A stretch of 64,000 nt of DNA from Mycolicibacterium sp. 018/SC-01/001 (GCF_007096635.1 NZ_VKAA01000027.1:1-64000); one strand, 5' to 3'; positions 33,896-43,371 are shown, counted from the first letter of the stretch. Numbers and translations: made by a program. Notes: generated by a model from the sequence alone, not told the origin.

Positions 33896-34346
33896 CCCGG
33901 CCTCATTTCGTCGAGAGATCCAGTCGCACAGAACTACTGCCTCACTTACATCTATCGGCGACCTACCCGGGGATTACTACGCGACGTGAATGAACTGCCA
34001 CGGGCTTCGATGCGCTTCATCGTCCGCACCAGGACCAAGGTCGGCGGCGGACAGCCATCGATCTTCGACCGGGCAATTGCCGGATGTACCGCAGCGTACA
34101 GTTATCCAGGCCCGCGGCTCGGCATATTCCCGGTCGCCTCGAATGCCTTTCTGGCAGCGATCGCGTCGAACAATTGATCGACTGTACTCGATGGTACATA
34201 CATCGCACAGGCGAACTCAAGATCGTCCTCACACTGGAGCCTCGGGACGTGGCCGACAATCCTGTGTCGAGGCTTGACTGACAGTCGGAGTGTTGAACAC
34301 TTCGTTGCCGCTTGGGTTGTACGAGCGCTGGACAGCGCACTCGCCC
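33896..34346. other. Gene-poor stretch with a palindromic site
   Basis: No convincing gene. TGTAC-TCGATG-GTACA (34183-34198) is a perfect inverted repeat that resembles the left half of the site before the hydrolase-OsmC gene. A minus-strand frame at 34102-34365 is open but unrecognised, with mixed codon use. Confidence 0.45.
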
Positions 34347-34862
34347 CTAACTCGATGGCGCACATCGTTCACCAGTGGATCCGTCGCGGAGAAAAATCGA
34401 GACTGTACCTTTGGTCTCGAAGATCGCTAAATGAATCCTGTTCGCATCGCGGTGGCCATGTTGGCGCAAGATCGCGTCGAGGTCAGCTGCGGTCAGCCCG
34501 CACCGACGGACGTTGTTCTCGATGATGAGGCCGTCCCGGATGAGTATTCGTTGCGGCGGGTCGATCATGCGCTGCAGTCGCGGGAACAATCGAAGCCTCG
34601 CGAGCAGGGCGTGAGTCGTGAGCAGGCTGACGAGCGCGACAGTCGCCGAAAGCCACGAGGTGTCGGGGGCGGTGGCCGTTCGTCCGACGATTGCGCCCGC
34701 AGCTGCGGTGACAAGCCAGTCGAAGGGGGCGAAGTCGGCCAGGTTGCGTCGCCCGCTCAACCGGAAGAGCGCGGTTGCAGTCAGGAAGAGTGCCACGGCC
34801 TTGACCGCGTTGCCCGCCAGCGTGGAGAGGTCCCCGATCAAAGCATGCAGAACGTGCTCCAT
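34347..34862 (-). CDS. DUF421 (YetF-like) membrane protein
   Basis: The 171-residue protein has three N-terminal membrane helices (about 16-36, 45-62, 68-86) with FRLSGRRNLADFAPFDWLVT and AAGAIVGRTAT between them, the hallmark of DUF421. A cytoplasmic domain follows, with RLQRMIDPPQRILIRDGLII and the C-terminal GTVSIFLRDG strand. YetF-type proteins are widespread envelope proteins linked to spore or stress traits in Bacillus; their biochemical role is unsettled. It stands alone in the gene-poor zone; GGGAAG precedes its ATG. Confidence 0.85.
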   Translation of the reverse strand: MEHVLHALIGDLSTLAGNAVKAVALFLTATALFRLSGRRNLADFAPFDWLVTAAAGAIVGRTATAPDTSWLSATVALVSLLTTHALLARLRLFPRLQRMIDPPQRILIRDGLIIENNVRRCGLTAADLDAILRQHGHRDANRIHLAIFETKGTVSIFLRDGSTGERCAPSS

Positions 34863-35577
34863 GATCTTCCCTTGTTGAATCAGCTGACAGTTGGCATTGG
34901 CGGCCGACCGCTCCTATTGGTGGCGAGGGCGCGCAATGCGCCAGTTCCCCGAGCGAGATGTCAACTCACTTCGTACTTTTGAAAGGCCTTCGGCCATCGC
35001 GACGGATCAGTCGTCGTTGGCTCAGAGCCTTGCCTTCTGGGGTTTGGTCGCCGACTATACGGCACCAGTCGACGTCCCGTCGTTTGCGGCGACGAGCTGT
35101 ATCGCGTTCTTCAGCAGACGATTTGGAGTCACTAAAGGCTGGCATCAGGACTGAACGTCGCTGCATGCCGCGTGCATCACCCATATACACGCGACCGTGC
35201 AAGTCCGCGATCCGCTGAGGAAAGCCGTTGCATCGGAGCCTATCGGCGGCACGGTCCACACCACATCCGAGACGAGTCTTGGCGCCGGCCCGCCGGACAT
35301 GGGCCGACGGTGGGTGGATCTCTGACGCCCGAGTCCGCCGACTCATCCACTGCCTCCGTACCTTTCGCCTTGACAGACTCGCACGATATCCAACAAACTG
35401 TCATTATGCCAATGTGCATGCATCTATGCCACACTTTGGCTGGGAGGACGTCGCTCGCCACGAGGCGCCGAATCCGCGGTCGCGTGAAAGGCGAATTGCC
35501 CTGCTCTGCTGGTTTCGACGATCTGTCCGCTGACAGCCCCACAATCGGGGAATCAACAATGAAGAGAAGGAACGAAA
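34863..35577. other. Gene-poor stretch upstream of the RidA gene
   Basis: No frame in these 715 bases has a recognisable product, a ribosome site and normal codon use together. The DNA is AT-richer than the window average. The last 40 bases supply the leader and the GAAGGAACG ribosome site of the RidA gene. Confidence 0.5.
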
Positions 35578-36000
35578 ATGCCGAACGTGGAACTGTTCGT
35601 TACGCCCGGATACGGCGAGGCCATGGTCAAACGGCTGCGCTACAGTCAAGCGCTTCGCATCGGTGACCGCGTCGAGACATCAGGCCAAGGAGGATGGGAC
35701 GACGAGTTCAACATCCCGGAAGCGCTAGACGCGGAAATCCGGCTGGCCTTTGACAACCTGACTCGTACGCTCGCCCTTGCTGGTGCGAAGTGGTCTGACG
35801 TCGTCCATATCAACTCCTACCACGTCATCGATGACGAGCGGGGGGCCTCTTGGGAAGACCACAATGCCGTCATGACACCACAATTCGCCGAACACTTGGG
35901 GGATGTAGCGCCAATCTGGACGCAAAGTGGTGTCACCAGTTTGGGGCTACCTGCTATGCGAGTCGAGATTCGCGTCACCGCGATACTCAACCAAACATAG
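35578..36000 (+). CDS. RidA-family (YjgF/UK114) protein
   Basis: A 140-residue member of the RidA superfamily: RYSQALRIGDRVETSGQGGW at the start, the helix AFDNLTRTLALAGAKWSDVV, then INSYHVIDDERGA, and the end SLGLPAMRVEIRVTAIL. The Arg of AMRVEI corresponds to the Arg that binds the substrate carboxylate in RidA enamine/imine deaminases. Members of this family remove reactive enamines and occur in catabolic clusters (RutC in pyrimidine breakdown). It has a good ribosome site (AGGAACG). It stands alone, but is near the SCP2-like hydrolase and the ABC/amidase cluster. Confidence 0.88.
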   Translation: MPNVELFVTPGYGEAMVKRLRYSQALRIGDRVETSGQGGWDDEFNIPEALDAEIRLAFDNLTRTLALAGAKWSDVVHINSYHVIDDERGASWEDHNAVMTPQFAEHLGDVAPIWTQSGVTSLGLPAMRVEIRVTAILNQT

Positions 36001-37017
36001 GACCGAGTCGTGCGCGTCCGCGCCCGAAGCGAGAAGGAACAGCGCGGTGGGCTGCGGAGCAACAGTGGTCTCGTACAGTTCGGCCGGGGCAGGGAATCTG
36101 AATGTTCTCGTCAAAGTAGTAGCGACACCGAGGAACTGATAACACTTCAGACGGCATGCGCCTAGTTTCGGTGGGCGTCGGGCCGGCCAGTTCAGTATGG
36201 CCGGCCCGATTCCCGCCACGACACCGTCCAACGACTCCGGCACGCTGGGTCGAGGAAACGCATTCCCACCAGCCTCGGCATCTACGGATCGCATACCGCG
36301 TCGACCACGCCACGTTCACACCTTTGGATGCTGAGCGTTGAGGAAAAGTCCAGGGCTCAAAAAGGTCTCGGTCGGAGATCTGCAGTCCAGCTGCATTGCT
36401 CGGGGACTCAACGACCATTTTCTCATCGGGCGCACCCAGACGTGTCTGCTGAGGTTGGCTCCGCACCAGGGCCTTTCGAGGCGAGGCGCTCCATCTAGTC
36501 TGCCTACCTGCCATCGACGGCTGTCACCCTGCGTCATACACGCACTATCGATCGACGCGAGCAGGCCGGCACCGCCTCGGGTAGAGGCGCACCCGCGCCG
36601 CCAGGTTCAAGCGGGATCAGCGCAAGGGAACCAACATCGAGTCACACTTGTCGCCGACGTCGGGGTTCTTGCATCGACCGACTTTCGGGTGAGCTCATGG
36701 GTTGGACTGGCCACCACTTCCGGCACCCGACTTCAGTGCGGCCCACTGAAAGTTCGAACTCCGGCGCACTCGATCCGGTGTGAGCCGTTGAGGCCGATTG
36801 ACTCGTGGCGGGTGTGGTGTCCTCACCCAGCGCCGGCTGGGGTGACCATGGTTGACGCACGGTGGCAGATTGCTTCCAACTACGGCGTGTTCGCCCACTG
36901 ACGCGCTTCGTCGAACCTGATGTCGACCTGAGCCGGGCCCTGGCCGTGTGTCACATACCCCCGTGCCGGCCGGGCGTGCACACTCACGAGAACGGAGGTC
37001 GGAGTCGCAATGCGCGG
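36001..37017. other. About 1 kb without a recognisable gene
   Basis: Several open frames exist on both strands but none has a known family or consistent codon use. A hairpin TCACCCAGC-GCCG-GCTGGGGTGA with one bulged G lies at 36823-36845. The segment 36680-36900 has the feel of the non-coding end of a mobile element, but I cannot identify it. Confidence 0.45.
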
Positions 37018-38223
37018 CTATACGTAGCCGACATCAGAGAGGAACTCGCGCACGGCTTGGTTGAACTCCACAGGGTTTTCGATCATCGGGTAGTGACCGG
37101 TGCCTGCTAGCAGGGCGATGCGGCTCCCACTGATACGCGCGGCAGTGGCCTCGACCTGTTCTTGCGACACCAGCCAGTCTGCGTCGCCACGCAACAGCAA
37201 CACCGGATCGGAAATGCGACCCATGTCATCGCGCTTGTCGAAGTGCCCGTATCCGATCAGGTCGCTGACCATGACCTCGGCGGGGTTTCTTTGAATTTGC
37301 CAGACGACGTCGTCTCGGCGATCGGCCGGTGTTCGGTTTCCGATCATCGATTGGCACCATGCGTCGACGATCTGGTGACCGTCGGTGCGCATCATTTCCA
37401 GAAAGAAATCTGAGACCGTAGGCGTGTAGTCCGCGCCTTCACTGGAGACGATCGCGCTGTAGGCACCCGGCTGGCGAGCTGCCAATTCCAGCACCTGGTT
37501 GCCGGCGAACGAGCAGCCGATGAGAGCGGGTCGGTCCAGCTCGAGCACCCTCATGAACGCCTCGTTGAACTCGGCGTGTTGGGTGATGCTTGTGAACAAG
37601 CCGCCGACCGGGGGATGAGATTTGCAATGTCCTGGCGCGTCGAGGGCGATCACCCGGTACGAGTCCGACAGCCCCTCCAGCACGTGTCGGTACATCATGG
37701 CGTCCTGGGACGCCGCGTGCAGGCAGACGATGGCTGGACCATCGCCAGCCTCCTCGTAGTACGTACGCGAACCGTTGACCGTGACGTACCGGCCGGTGAT
37801 GTCGTGGCCCGACGGGCTGGGCGAAGGTGATGGCTGCGGTATGGCAGCAGCTGGCTTGTCGACCCGGCTCAGTGCGCCCAGCATCAACCACATGCTCTTC
37901 GCATTGCGCATGGCTGCAACCACGTCGCCGGAAACGACGAGCCGCCCCAGACCAGGTGACGTGGCCTCGAACCAATCGATGTCGCCTTCCAGCAGCCGAG
38001 CCCATTCACTGCGCGGCGCCGTCAGCACAATGTCCGCACCGCGGCCGGGGAAACCGAATTGAACCCCGAGAGCGCGGCCTTGGCGAACCTCCAAGCCGGC
38101 AACCGGTTCGTCGTCGACCACGAAGAGCACGCGGGCGTCCACCCACCGCGACGCCGCGCGCCACTGCGCGTCCTCGTTGAGCGTCTGCTGATACCTATCC
38201 CACCACTGAGCACCAAACATCAA
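37018..38223 (-). CDS. SCP2-like domain fused to an alpha/beta hydrolase
   Basis: This 401-residue protein combines an N-terminal sterol-carrier/SCP2-like domain (about 1-125; EWARLLEGDIDWFEA, GRLVVSGDVVAAMRNAKSMW) with a C-terminal alpha/beta hydrolase (from about 145; VNGSRTYYEEAGDGPAIVCL, ALDAPGHCKSH). The nucleophile elbow reads LIGCSFAGNQ, with Ala where Gly is usual two places after the Ser. Asp in LLRGDADWLV and His in LAGTGHYPMIE complete the triad. The resemblance is to ring-fission-product hydrolases. It is divergent from the IclR gene and has an imperfect palindrome in its promoter, so IclR control is likely. Confidence 0.83.
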   Translation of the reverse strand: MMFGAQWWDRYQQTLNEDAQWRAASRWVDARVLFVVDDEPVAGLEVRQGRALGVQFGFPGRGADIVLTAPRSEWARLLEGDIDWFEATSPGLGRLVVSGDVVAAMRNAKSMWLMLGALSRVDKPAAAIPQPSPSPSPSGHDITGRYVTVNGSRTYYEEAGDGPAIVCLHAASQDAMMYRHVLEGLSDSYRVIALDAPGHCKSHPPVGGLFTSITQHAEFNEAFMRVLELDRPALIGCSFAGNQVLELAARQPGAYSAIVSSEGADYTPTVSDFFLEMMRTDGHQIVDAWCQSMIGNRTPADRRDDVVWQIQRNPAEVMVSDLIGYGHFDKRDDMGRISDPVLLLRGDADWLVSQEQVEATAARISGSRIALLAGTGHYPMIENPVEFNQAVREFLSDVGYV

Positions 38224-38578
38224 GCCACCTCATAGCTGTTATATTGTGCAACATACTGTGCAATAGTGACGATTGTGGTCAGGTAGTTCTGGCGTTGTCA
38301 AGGGTCAGTAGGGCGCAGTCGCCCCCATGCCGTGGGATTCATCCATCGCCCAGCAAATCCCCCCGGTGGCCCGACAGCCGCGGGGAACTACCACGCCACC
38401 CGGCCGGACTTCGCCGCACGCACCGGGGGTGGAGCTGTCGACGCTCGATTGGACGGCGACAGCAGCAAAGCCGCGACGCGTGGGATGACGGACCGACTAG
38501 AGCGCGTCAATCGGCCTGTGCAATGGTGAAACCATCTGTCCGACTGTGCTACTTTAGGCGAGTTTCGGCAAGGAGAGG
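38224..38578. promoter_or_regulatory. Divergent promoter region with IclR-type sites
   Basis: An imperfect 22-base palindrome ATTGTGCAACATACTGTGCAAT lies at 38243-38264, just before the hydrolase start. The half-site TGTGCAAT recurs at 38517-38524, about 55 bases before the IclR start. The spacing suggests that the IclR protein binds both promoters. The rest shows no gene. Confidence 0.6.
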
Positions 38579-39364
38579 ATGATGGTCGACGAAAGTGAGG
38601 ACGCGGCCTCGTCGGGTGAACCGGATCAGGCCCGGCGAGCGGGCCGGATTCAGTCGGTAGCTCGAGCGTTGGCCATTCTCGACGAGATCAGTGCGAACCG
38701 CAGTATGCGTGGACAGGAGATCGCGTCATCGCTTGGTTTGAACCTGACCACGGCCGTCCACCTGCTGAACACGCTGACGGAATGCGGTTACCTCGCCAAA
38801 CACGGTAGGACATACTCTCTGTCGACGGAGAAAGTGCTGTCGCTCTACTCCCAGATCGAAGCCGATGTCAAGCCGTCCCCAGCGGTGCTGTCTGCGCTGC
38901 ACCAGGTCACCGAACAGACCGGCGAATCCGGTTACGCCTCCTGCTGGACAGGCGATGACGTCATGATCATCGCGGTCGCCGAGGGTAACCACGCCATCCG
39001 CGTGGCAGCACTTCAAATCGGACGCGCTGGCGACATCCACGCGCGTTCCTCGGGCAAGTGCCTTCTCGCTTTCGCGCCGCACGACCACGCCGAACGCCTG
39101 TTGACAAGCCGTACTCTCACGCGGCGCACTGCCAACACCATCGTCGATGTCGACGCGATGCGCGCTGAGCTCGCCCAAATACGAGAGCGCGGCTATGCCA
39201 TCGACCGCGGCGAGTACCTTGACGGCGTGTGGGGCATAGCCGTCCCCATGTACCTCGGCGAACGCCACCCGCAATGTGCGCTCACCCTCACGATGCCCGC
39301 TGATCGCTTCGCGGCCAACGAAACCGCCTACGTCGAGGCACTTTTGGCTGCTGCAAGCGTCTGA
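38579..39364 (+). CDS. IclR-family transcriptional regulator
   Basis: The 261-residue regulator has an N-terminal winged helix (RIQSVARALAILDEISANRS, GLNLTTAVHLLNTLTECGYL) and a C-terminal GAF-like effector domain with GYASCWTGDDVMIIAVAEG, RAGDIHARSSGKCLLAF and RGYAIDRGEYLDGVWGIAVP. These fit the IclR effector-binding pattern. IclR proteins control catabolic genes in response to an aromatic or small acid. It may start at 38579 or 38582, since AGGAGAGG lies just upstream. Probable targets are the divergent hydrolase and, judging by similar half-sites, the ABC transporter operon. Confidence 0.93.
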   Translation: MMVDESEDAASSGEPDQARRAGRIQSVARALAILDEISANRSMRGQEIASSLGLNLTTAVHLLNTLTECGYLAKHGRTYSLSTEKVLSLYSQIEADVKPSPAVLSALHQVTEQTGESGYASCWTGDDVMIIAVAEGNHAIRVAALQIGRAGDIHARSSGKCLLAFAPHDHAERLLTSRTLTRRTANTIVDVDAMRAELAQIRERGYAIDRGEYLDGVWGIAVPMYLGERHPQCALTLTMPADRFAANETAYVEALLAAASV

Positions 39365-39584
39365 GGGATACATCCGTAGCGGGTGAGCCCACTGCACTTC
39401 TCGTCCATTGAATCGCACGGCGAGTCGAGCTGTGCCCTGTTTCTGTGTCACCGCCACCGTGGGGACGTTTGACGACGGGCAGCCGAAGCGACCTCACGAA
39501 TCCTGTCGGGCTCCGGTCCATCTCTGAGCGGCCCGCTCCGGGGTGAGTTCTGGTCAACGTCGCAACACCGGCGGACTTCGCGAG

Positions 39585-39985
39585 GCTAGCGAGGTGGCGA
39601 ATACGTCCGCGAGACAACGGACTTGCAGGACTCTCCGGCGACGGTTGTTGAGTTCGCTTTCCACAGCTGTGGATTCTCGGGCGAGCGGTCCCGCAGGGTC
39701 ACGCCCCTGGGGGTGCAATCCCGCAGTAGCCGGTTCGTGCTCATTGCTGCCGCGTTACCAGGGTGAGCGTAGATCGCAGAAATGAACAGGCGCGTACAGC
39801 TTTTCGGCGGTCGCAAGGTGACGCGTCATCTCGGTGCCCTGGTCCCAGGTGATCGATCGCTTCGGCGTTGGTGGCAACGAGTCGGAGTCGGCGTGTGGCA
39901 GGCAAATCAGCCGCAGCATCCAGGCCTGAGGCTGAACCAGCGTGCCGATCGCCTAAAGGTTGATCTCGCGTACCTTGAGCCGGCT
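39585..39985 (-). pseudogene. Decayed IS30-family transposase
   Basis: On the minus strand one frame reads AIGTLVQPQAWMLRLICLP, then SITWDQGTEMTRHLATAEKL and VHFCDLRSPW-stop-RGSNE. This is the IS30 catalytic region, where PWQRGSNENTNG is expected. A TAG at 39953-39955 and a TAA at 39755-39757 (the latter replacing Gln) interrupt it. The sequence then continues in a shifted frame as TNRLLRDCTPRGVTLRDRSPE. Only the central and C-terminal DDE portion remains; no terminal inverted repeats were found. It is a dead remnant of a past insertion. Confidence 0.85.
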
Positions 39986-40262
39986 CACGACGGGACGACC
40001 CCCAACTTCGACAACGATACGGAAAACCTCGTGACGCCAGTCTATTTCGCCACTGCTCACGAGTTTGACCGGAACCGACGAATCTTCGGTGTAGCGACGG
40101 GAATGCGGCGGTTGGTTCCGTCATCACCTCGGCGCAGTGTAATCGTTTTGCAAACAACAGAATTCGTCTATGTCGCCATTGAATCTCTCCAATCACGAAT
40201 CCACTGCGCATATATCGTCGAGTTCGCCACCTAGGCCGGCGCCGCGTGCGCTGAGATGACAC

Positions 40263-40756
40263 ACCACCTGCTCACCGCCTGCGGTTCTTTGCAACCTGCC
40301 TCGCACTTCCTCTTGACACGGCAACACCGGTCGGCGAGACTATCTCTATTACACATGGTGTTGGTTCATTACACAGTTTGGAGGTAACGCGGGTAGCGGA
40401 TCTGCAACTCGCCCGACTAAGTACCTGCGCACCCTGCCCCCTTCGGTATTCCCGTCTGGGCGGCAGAGTCACTCACCCGTCCGCCCGAGTCCGATGTGAC
40501 GACGCGGTGGATGTTCGCTACATGGTCACGGCCCAATTTTCGTCATAAGACCAGGGCGGCACGGAAGCCGAATCTTCTGTGTCCATCGGCTTTTGAGGCA
40601 TCACCCGGGATGAGTGACCGTTTCATCGAGTAGTACTCGCGCCGTCGACGTCTGCGCTCTGGACGTGTCGAGCAACCACACCTGTCCATGCATGAGGTGC
40701 TCATCGAAGCTACGGCGCATCGCCCGATCACCCCAAAATGAATGACTCGGAGAATC
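40263..40756. promoter_or_regulatory. Long leader region of the ABC transporter operon
   Basis: No gene is seen. ATTACACA occurs twice (40348-40355 and 40368-40375), 20 bases apart; its complement TGTGTAAT is one base away from the TGTGCAAT sites near the IclR gene. TTGACA lies upstream at about 40314. This could be the regulated promoter, with an untranslated leader of roughly 380 bases. Confidence 0.4.
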
Positions 40757-41872
40757 ATGGTTCGGAAATCGTTCTGTTGCAGCGTCTTTGTGGCGGTCAT
40801 TGCGTTGGTTACGCAAGCCTGTTCCTCGGGACTCGATAACGCTGCCGCAACAGGTGCTGATAAGGCAGTCGTCGATGTGTCGGCCTACGAGAACGCCAGC
40901 CAAGCGGCCATGAAACCGGTCACGACGTGGCCGGGACCAACCCAGGGGCCGCGCGCTCGACCGGGCGTGAAGGTGATGTGGATTGCCTGCGGGTTCGCAG
41001 CAGAAGGTTGCAAAGGTCCAGCTGAAGCCGCAGAAATTGCCGCGAACGCCCTCGGCTGGAACCTGCGGGTAGTCGACGGCCAACTCGACCCACGAATTCA
41101 GAACCGCGCGATCAGCGAGGCCGTCGACCAGGACTACGACGCAATCATCCTCAGTGCAGTGTCCGTCGAGGCGGTAGCGGGCGCCGTCCAGCGGGCTCGT
41201 GGCGCGGGGATTGTGGTCGGCAGCTGGGACGGTGGTAACGAGCCCTCCCCCACTGGGGTGTCTTTCGAGGTCGACCAGCCCATCGCCGAACAAGGCGTCA
41301 ACTTGGCCAATTACATGATCTGGCAGTCCGGCGGACAAGCGCGGGCCTATCTCACCGAGGCCCCCGAGTTCAACGTTGTGCGGGAGTGGATTAGAGGAGC
41401 CCGCGAAACCCTGCAGGCGTGCAAGACATGTGAGATCGTGCGTGAGGATAAATTCACCGCGGCTGAAGCTTCCACTCGGGTGCCGAGTTTGATGGTCAGT
41501 GCTCTCCGCGAGAACCCAAAGATCAACACCGTCATCGGCGCGTACGACGCATCGATGCTCAGCGCATTGCCGTCCATCCGCGGTGCCGGGTTCGACAGTG
41601 TGCGTGTGGGGGGCTTCAACGGGATCGCTCCCTGGCTACAGCTCATCCGCAATGGGCAGGCCAACGCCACCTCTGCGGTGCCGATCAAATGGGGCGCGTG
41701 GGCTGCGTTCGACAACGTCAACCGTCTGTTGTCGGGCCAGGACATCGTGGAACAACACGTGCCTACCCGACTCATCACCACCGACAACATTGCCGACATT
41801 CCGCAGCAGGGTCAGTGGGAAGGTGACATCGACTACATGTCGGAGTACCGACGAATCTGGTTGGGCTCATGA
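40757..41872 (+). CDS. Sugar-type ABC transporter substrate-binding lipoprotein
   Basis: The 371-residue product has a lipoprotein signal with lipobox VTQAC (Cys22) and a periplasmic-binding-protein type I fold: VKVMWIACGFAAEGCKGPAE, then DYDAIILSAVSVEAVAGAVQ, GIVVGSWDGGN and VREWIRGARETLQAC. The fold suits sugar-like or other small polar ligands. ATG 40757 is taken because GGAGA precedes it; ATG 40742 is possible. Its stop overlaps the ATPase start by four bases (ATGA). It catches the substrate outside the cell for the two downstream components. Confidence 0.9.
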   Translation: MVRKSFCCSVFVAVIALVTQACSSGLDNAAATGADKAVVDVSAYENASQAAMKPVTTWPGPTQGPRARPGVKVMWIACGFAAEGCKGPAEAAEIAANALGWNLRVVDGQLDPRIQNRAISEAVDQDYDAIILSAVSVEAVAGAVQRARGAGIVVGSWDGGNEPSPTGVSFEVDQPIAEQGVNLANYMIWQSGGQARAYLTEAPEFNVVREWIRGARETLQACKTCEIVREDKFTAAEASTRVPSLMVSALRENPKINTVIGAYDASMLSALPSIRGAGFDSVRVGGFNGIAPWLQLIRNGQANATSAVPIKWGAWAAFDNVNRLLSGQDIVEQHVPTRLITTDNIADIPQQGQWEGDIDYMSEYRRIWLGS

Positions 41873-43371
41873 GTATCTCGACGGCGAATCGCTCTCCGGC
41901 GCTCAGAGCCGAGTCGGTCAGTAAGAGCTTCGGTGACAACGCAGCACTCGACGACTTTCACGTCGAGATTCCGGCCGCTAGCGTTCATGCACTCGTCGGA
42001 ATGAACGGTTCGGGGAAATCGACATTCGTCAAAATCCTCGCGGGCTTCTACCAGCGTGATGCCGGCAGCCTGGAAGTCGGCGGTGACGGCCACAACTTCA
42101 GCGAAAGAGTCGCATTCGTCCACCAAGACCTTGCTCTGGTCGAGTCGTTGACCGTGCTGGAGAACCTCAGCCTGGGGCGCAACATCCCGACTCGGCGGTG
42201 GCGGATCGACCAGCGTCTCGAGCGGGCAGCGGTGATCGAAGCACTCGAGCCGTTCGATCTCGAGTCAAAGATCGACACCCCGGTCGACGCCTTGACCAAG
42301 GCCGAGAAGACCATCGTGGCGATCGCCCGCGGCCTGCAGGCCAGCGCCGACTGCTCGCTCCTCGTTCTTGACGAGCCGACGTCCACACTGCCGGCGCGGG
42401 AGACACAACGCCTTCTGGACGTGACCACGCAGTGCGCCGCCTCCGGTCTGGGCGTGTTGTTCATTTCGCATCGACTAGGCGAGGTGATGCGGGTCAGTGA
42501 TGCAGTCACGGTGCTGCGCAACGGTAAAGCGGTTCACAGTGCACCGACGTCAGAACTGTCCGTCGACCGGATCGTCACCGCAATGGGCGGTACGAGTCTC
42601 GCACCGGTGGCCGTGTCAGCACCGTCTACGACGACGACCACGCGGGTCGACCGGCCTCTCGTGTTGCGTGCCGCCGCACTCAGAGGCGAGACGCTTCGTG
42701 GGATCGATCTGGACGTACACCGCGGGGAGGTCGTCGGTGTCGCCGGCATCTTGGGCAGCGGCGTCGAGGAGCTGGGATCGCTGCTCACCGGCAGGGCAGA
42801 GCCGACGGGCGGATCCGTCGAGCTGGGTGAGACCAAGGTCGCGCGCGCCCCGCGCATGGTCGGTTTCGTGCCGGCCAACCGCGCGACCCAAGCGGTCCTG
42901 CCCGGCCTCACCGCCCGCGAGAACGCCACGGTGTCCGACATGCGTCCCTACCTGTCGCGCGGACGAATAAACGTGAAAAGCGAACGGACCCGCATGTACG
43001 AACTCTTCGATTCCATGGGAGTCCATCCACTCGACCCCGACGTCGACATGCTCGCACTCTCGGGCGGAAACCAGCAGAAGGTGCTCTTCAGCCGATGGCT
43101 CGCGGTCAATCCTCACGTTCTGGTGGCCGACGAACCGACTCAGGGCGTGGACGTCTACGCCAAGGGCGACATCTTGTCGAAGCTGAGGCAACACGCCGCC
43201 GACGGTCTCGCGGTCGTATTGATCAGCGGCGAACCAGAAGAGATCGCCGCTGCGTGCGACCGGATGGTGGTCATCAACAACGGACAAGTGTCAGCCGAGA
43301 TAACGGCACCAGTCGACGTCTCGTCGGTGCTCACCGAAATGCACAAAGGAGAAATTCATGGCCACAGCTGA
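41869..43371 (+). CDS. Sugar-type ABC transporter ATPase with two ABC domains (RbsA-like)
   Basis: A 500-residue protein with tandem ABC domains, as in RbsA/MglA. The first domain has Walker A VGMNGSGKST, Q-loop AFVHQDLAL and Walker B CSLLVLDEPTSTL. The second has a degenerate P-loop (GILGSGVEELGSLL) but an intact signature LSGGNQQKVLFSRWL and Walker B HVLVADEPTQGVDV. This asymmetry is normal for the family. It powers import with the binding protein and the permease. It overlaps both neighbours (4 bases upstream, 14 bases downstream), so the three are one translational unit. Confidence 0.93.
   Translation: MSISTANRSPALRAESVSKSFGDNAALDDFHVEIPAASVHALVGMNGSGKSTFVKILAGFYQRDAGSLEVGGDGHNFSERVAFVHQDLALVESLTVLENLSLGRNIPTRRWRIDQRLERAAVIEALEPFDLESKIDTPVDALTKAEKTIVAIARGLQASADCSLLVLDEPTSTLPARETQRLLDVTTQCAASGLGVLFISHRLGEVMRVSDAVTVLRNGKAVHSAPTSELSVDRIVTAMGGTSLAPVAVSAPSTTTTTRVDRPLVLRAAALRGETLRGIDLDVHRGEVVGVAGILGSGVEELGSLLTGRAEPTGGSVELGETKVARAPRMVGFVPANRATQAVLPGLTARENATVSDMRPYLSRGRINVKSERTRMYELFDSMGVHPLDPDVDMLALSGGNQQKVLFSRWLAVNPHVLVADEPTQGVDVYAKGDILSKLRQHAADGLAVVLISGEPEEIAAACDRMVVINNGQVSAEITAPVDVSSVLTEMHKGEIHGHS

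Noticed and set aside
34102-34365. 87-residue minus-strand frame with DDLEFACAMYVPSSTVDQLF
   Set aside because: It looks mildly protein-like, but there is no ribosome site or family and third-position GC is mixed.
36338-36901. 187-residue plus-strand frame in the 1-kb gap
   Set aside because: Codon use and composition are unlike neighbours and no domain is seen; judged non-coding.
39741-40262. 173-residue minus-strand frame at the IS30 remnant
   Set aside because: It is out of frame with the transposase motifs; the true signal is the neighbouring frame with stop codons.
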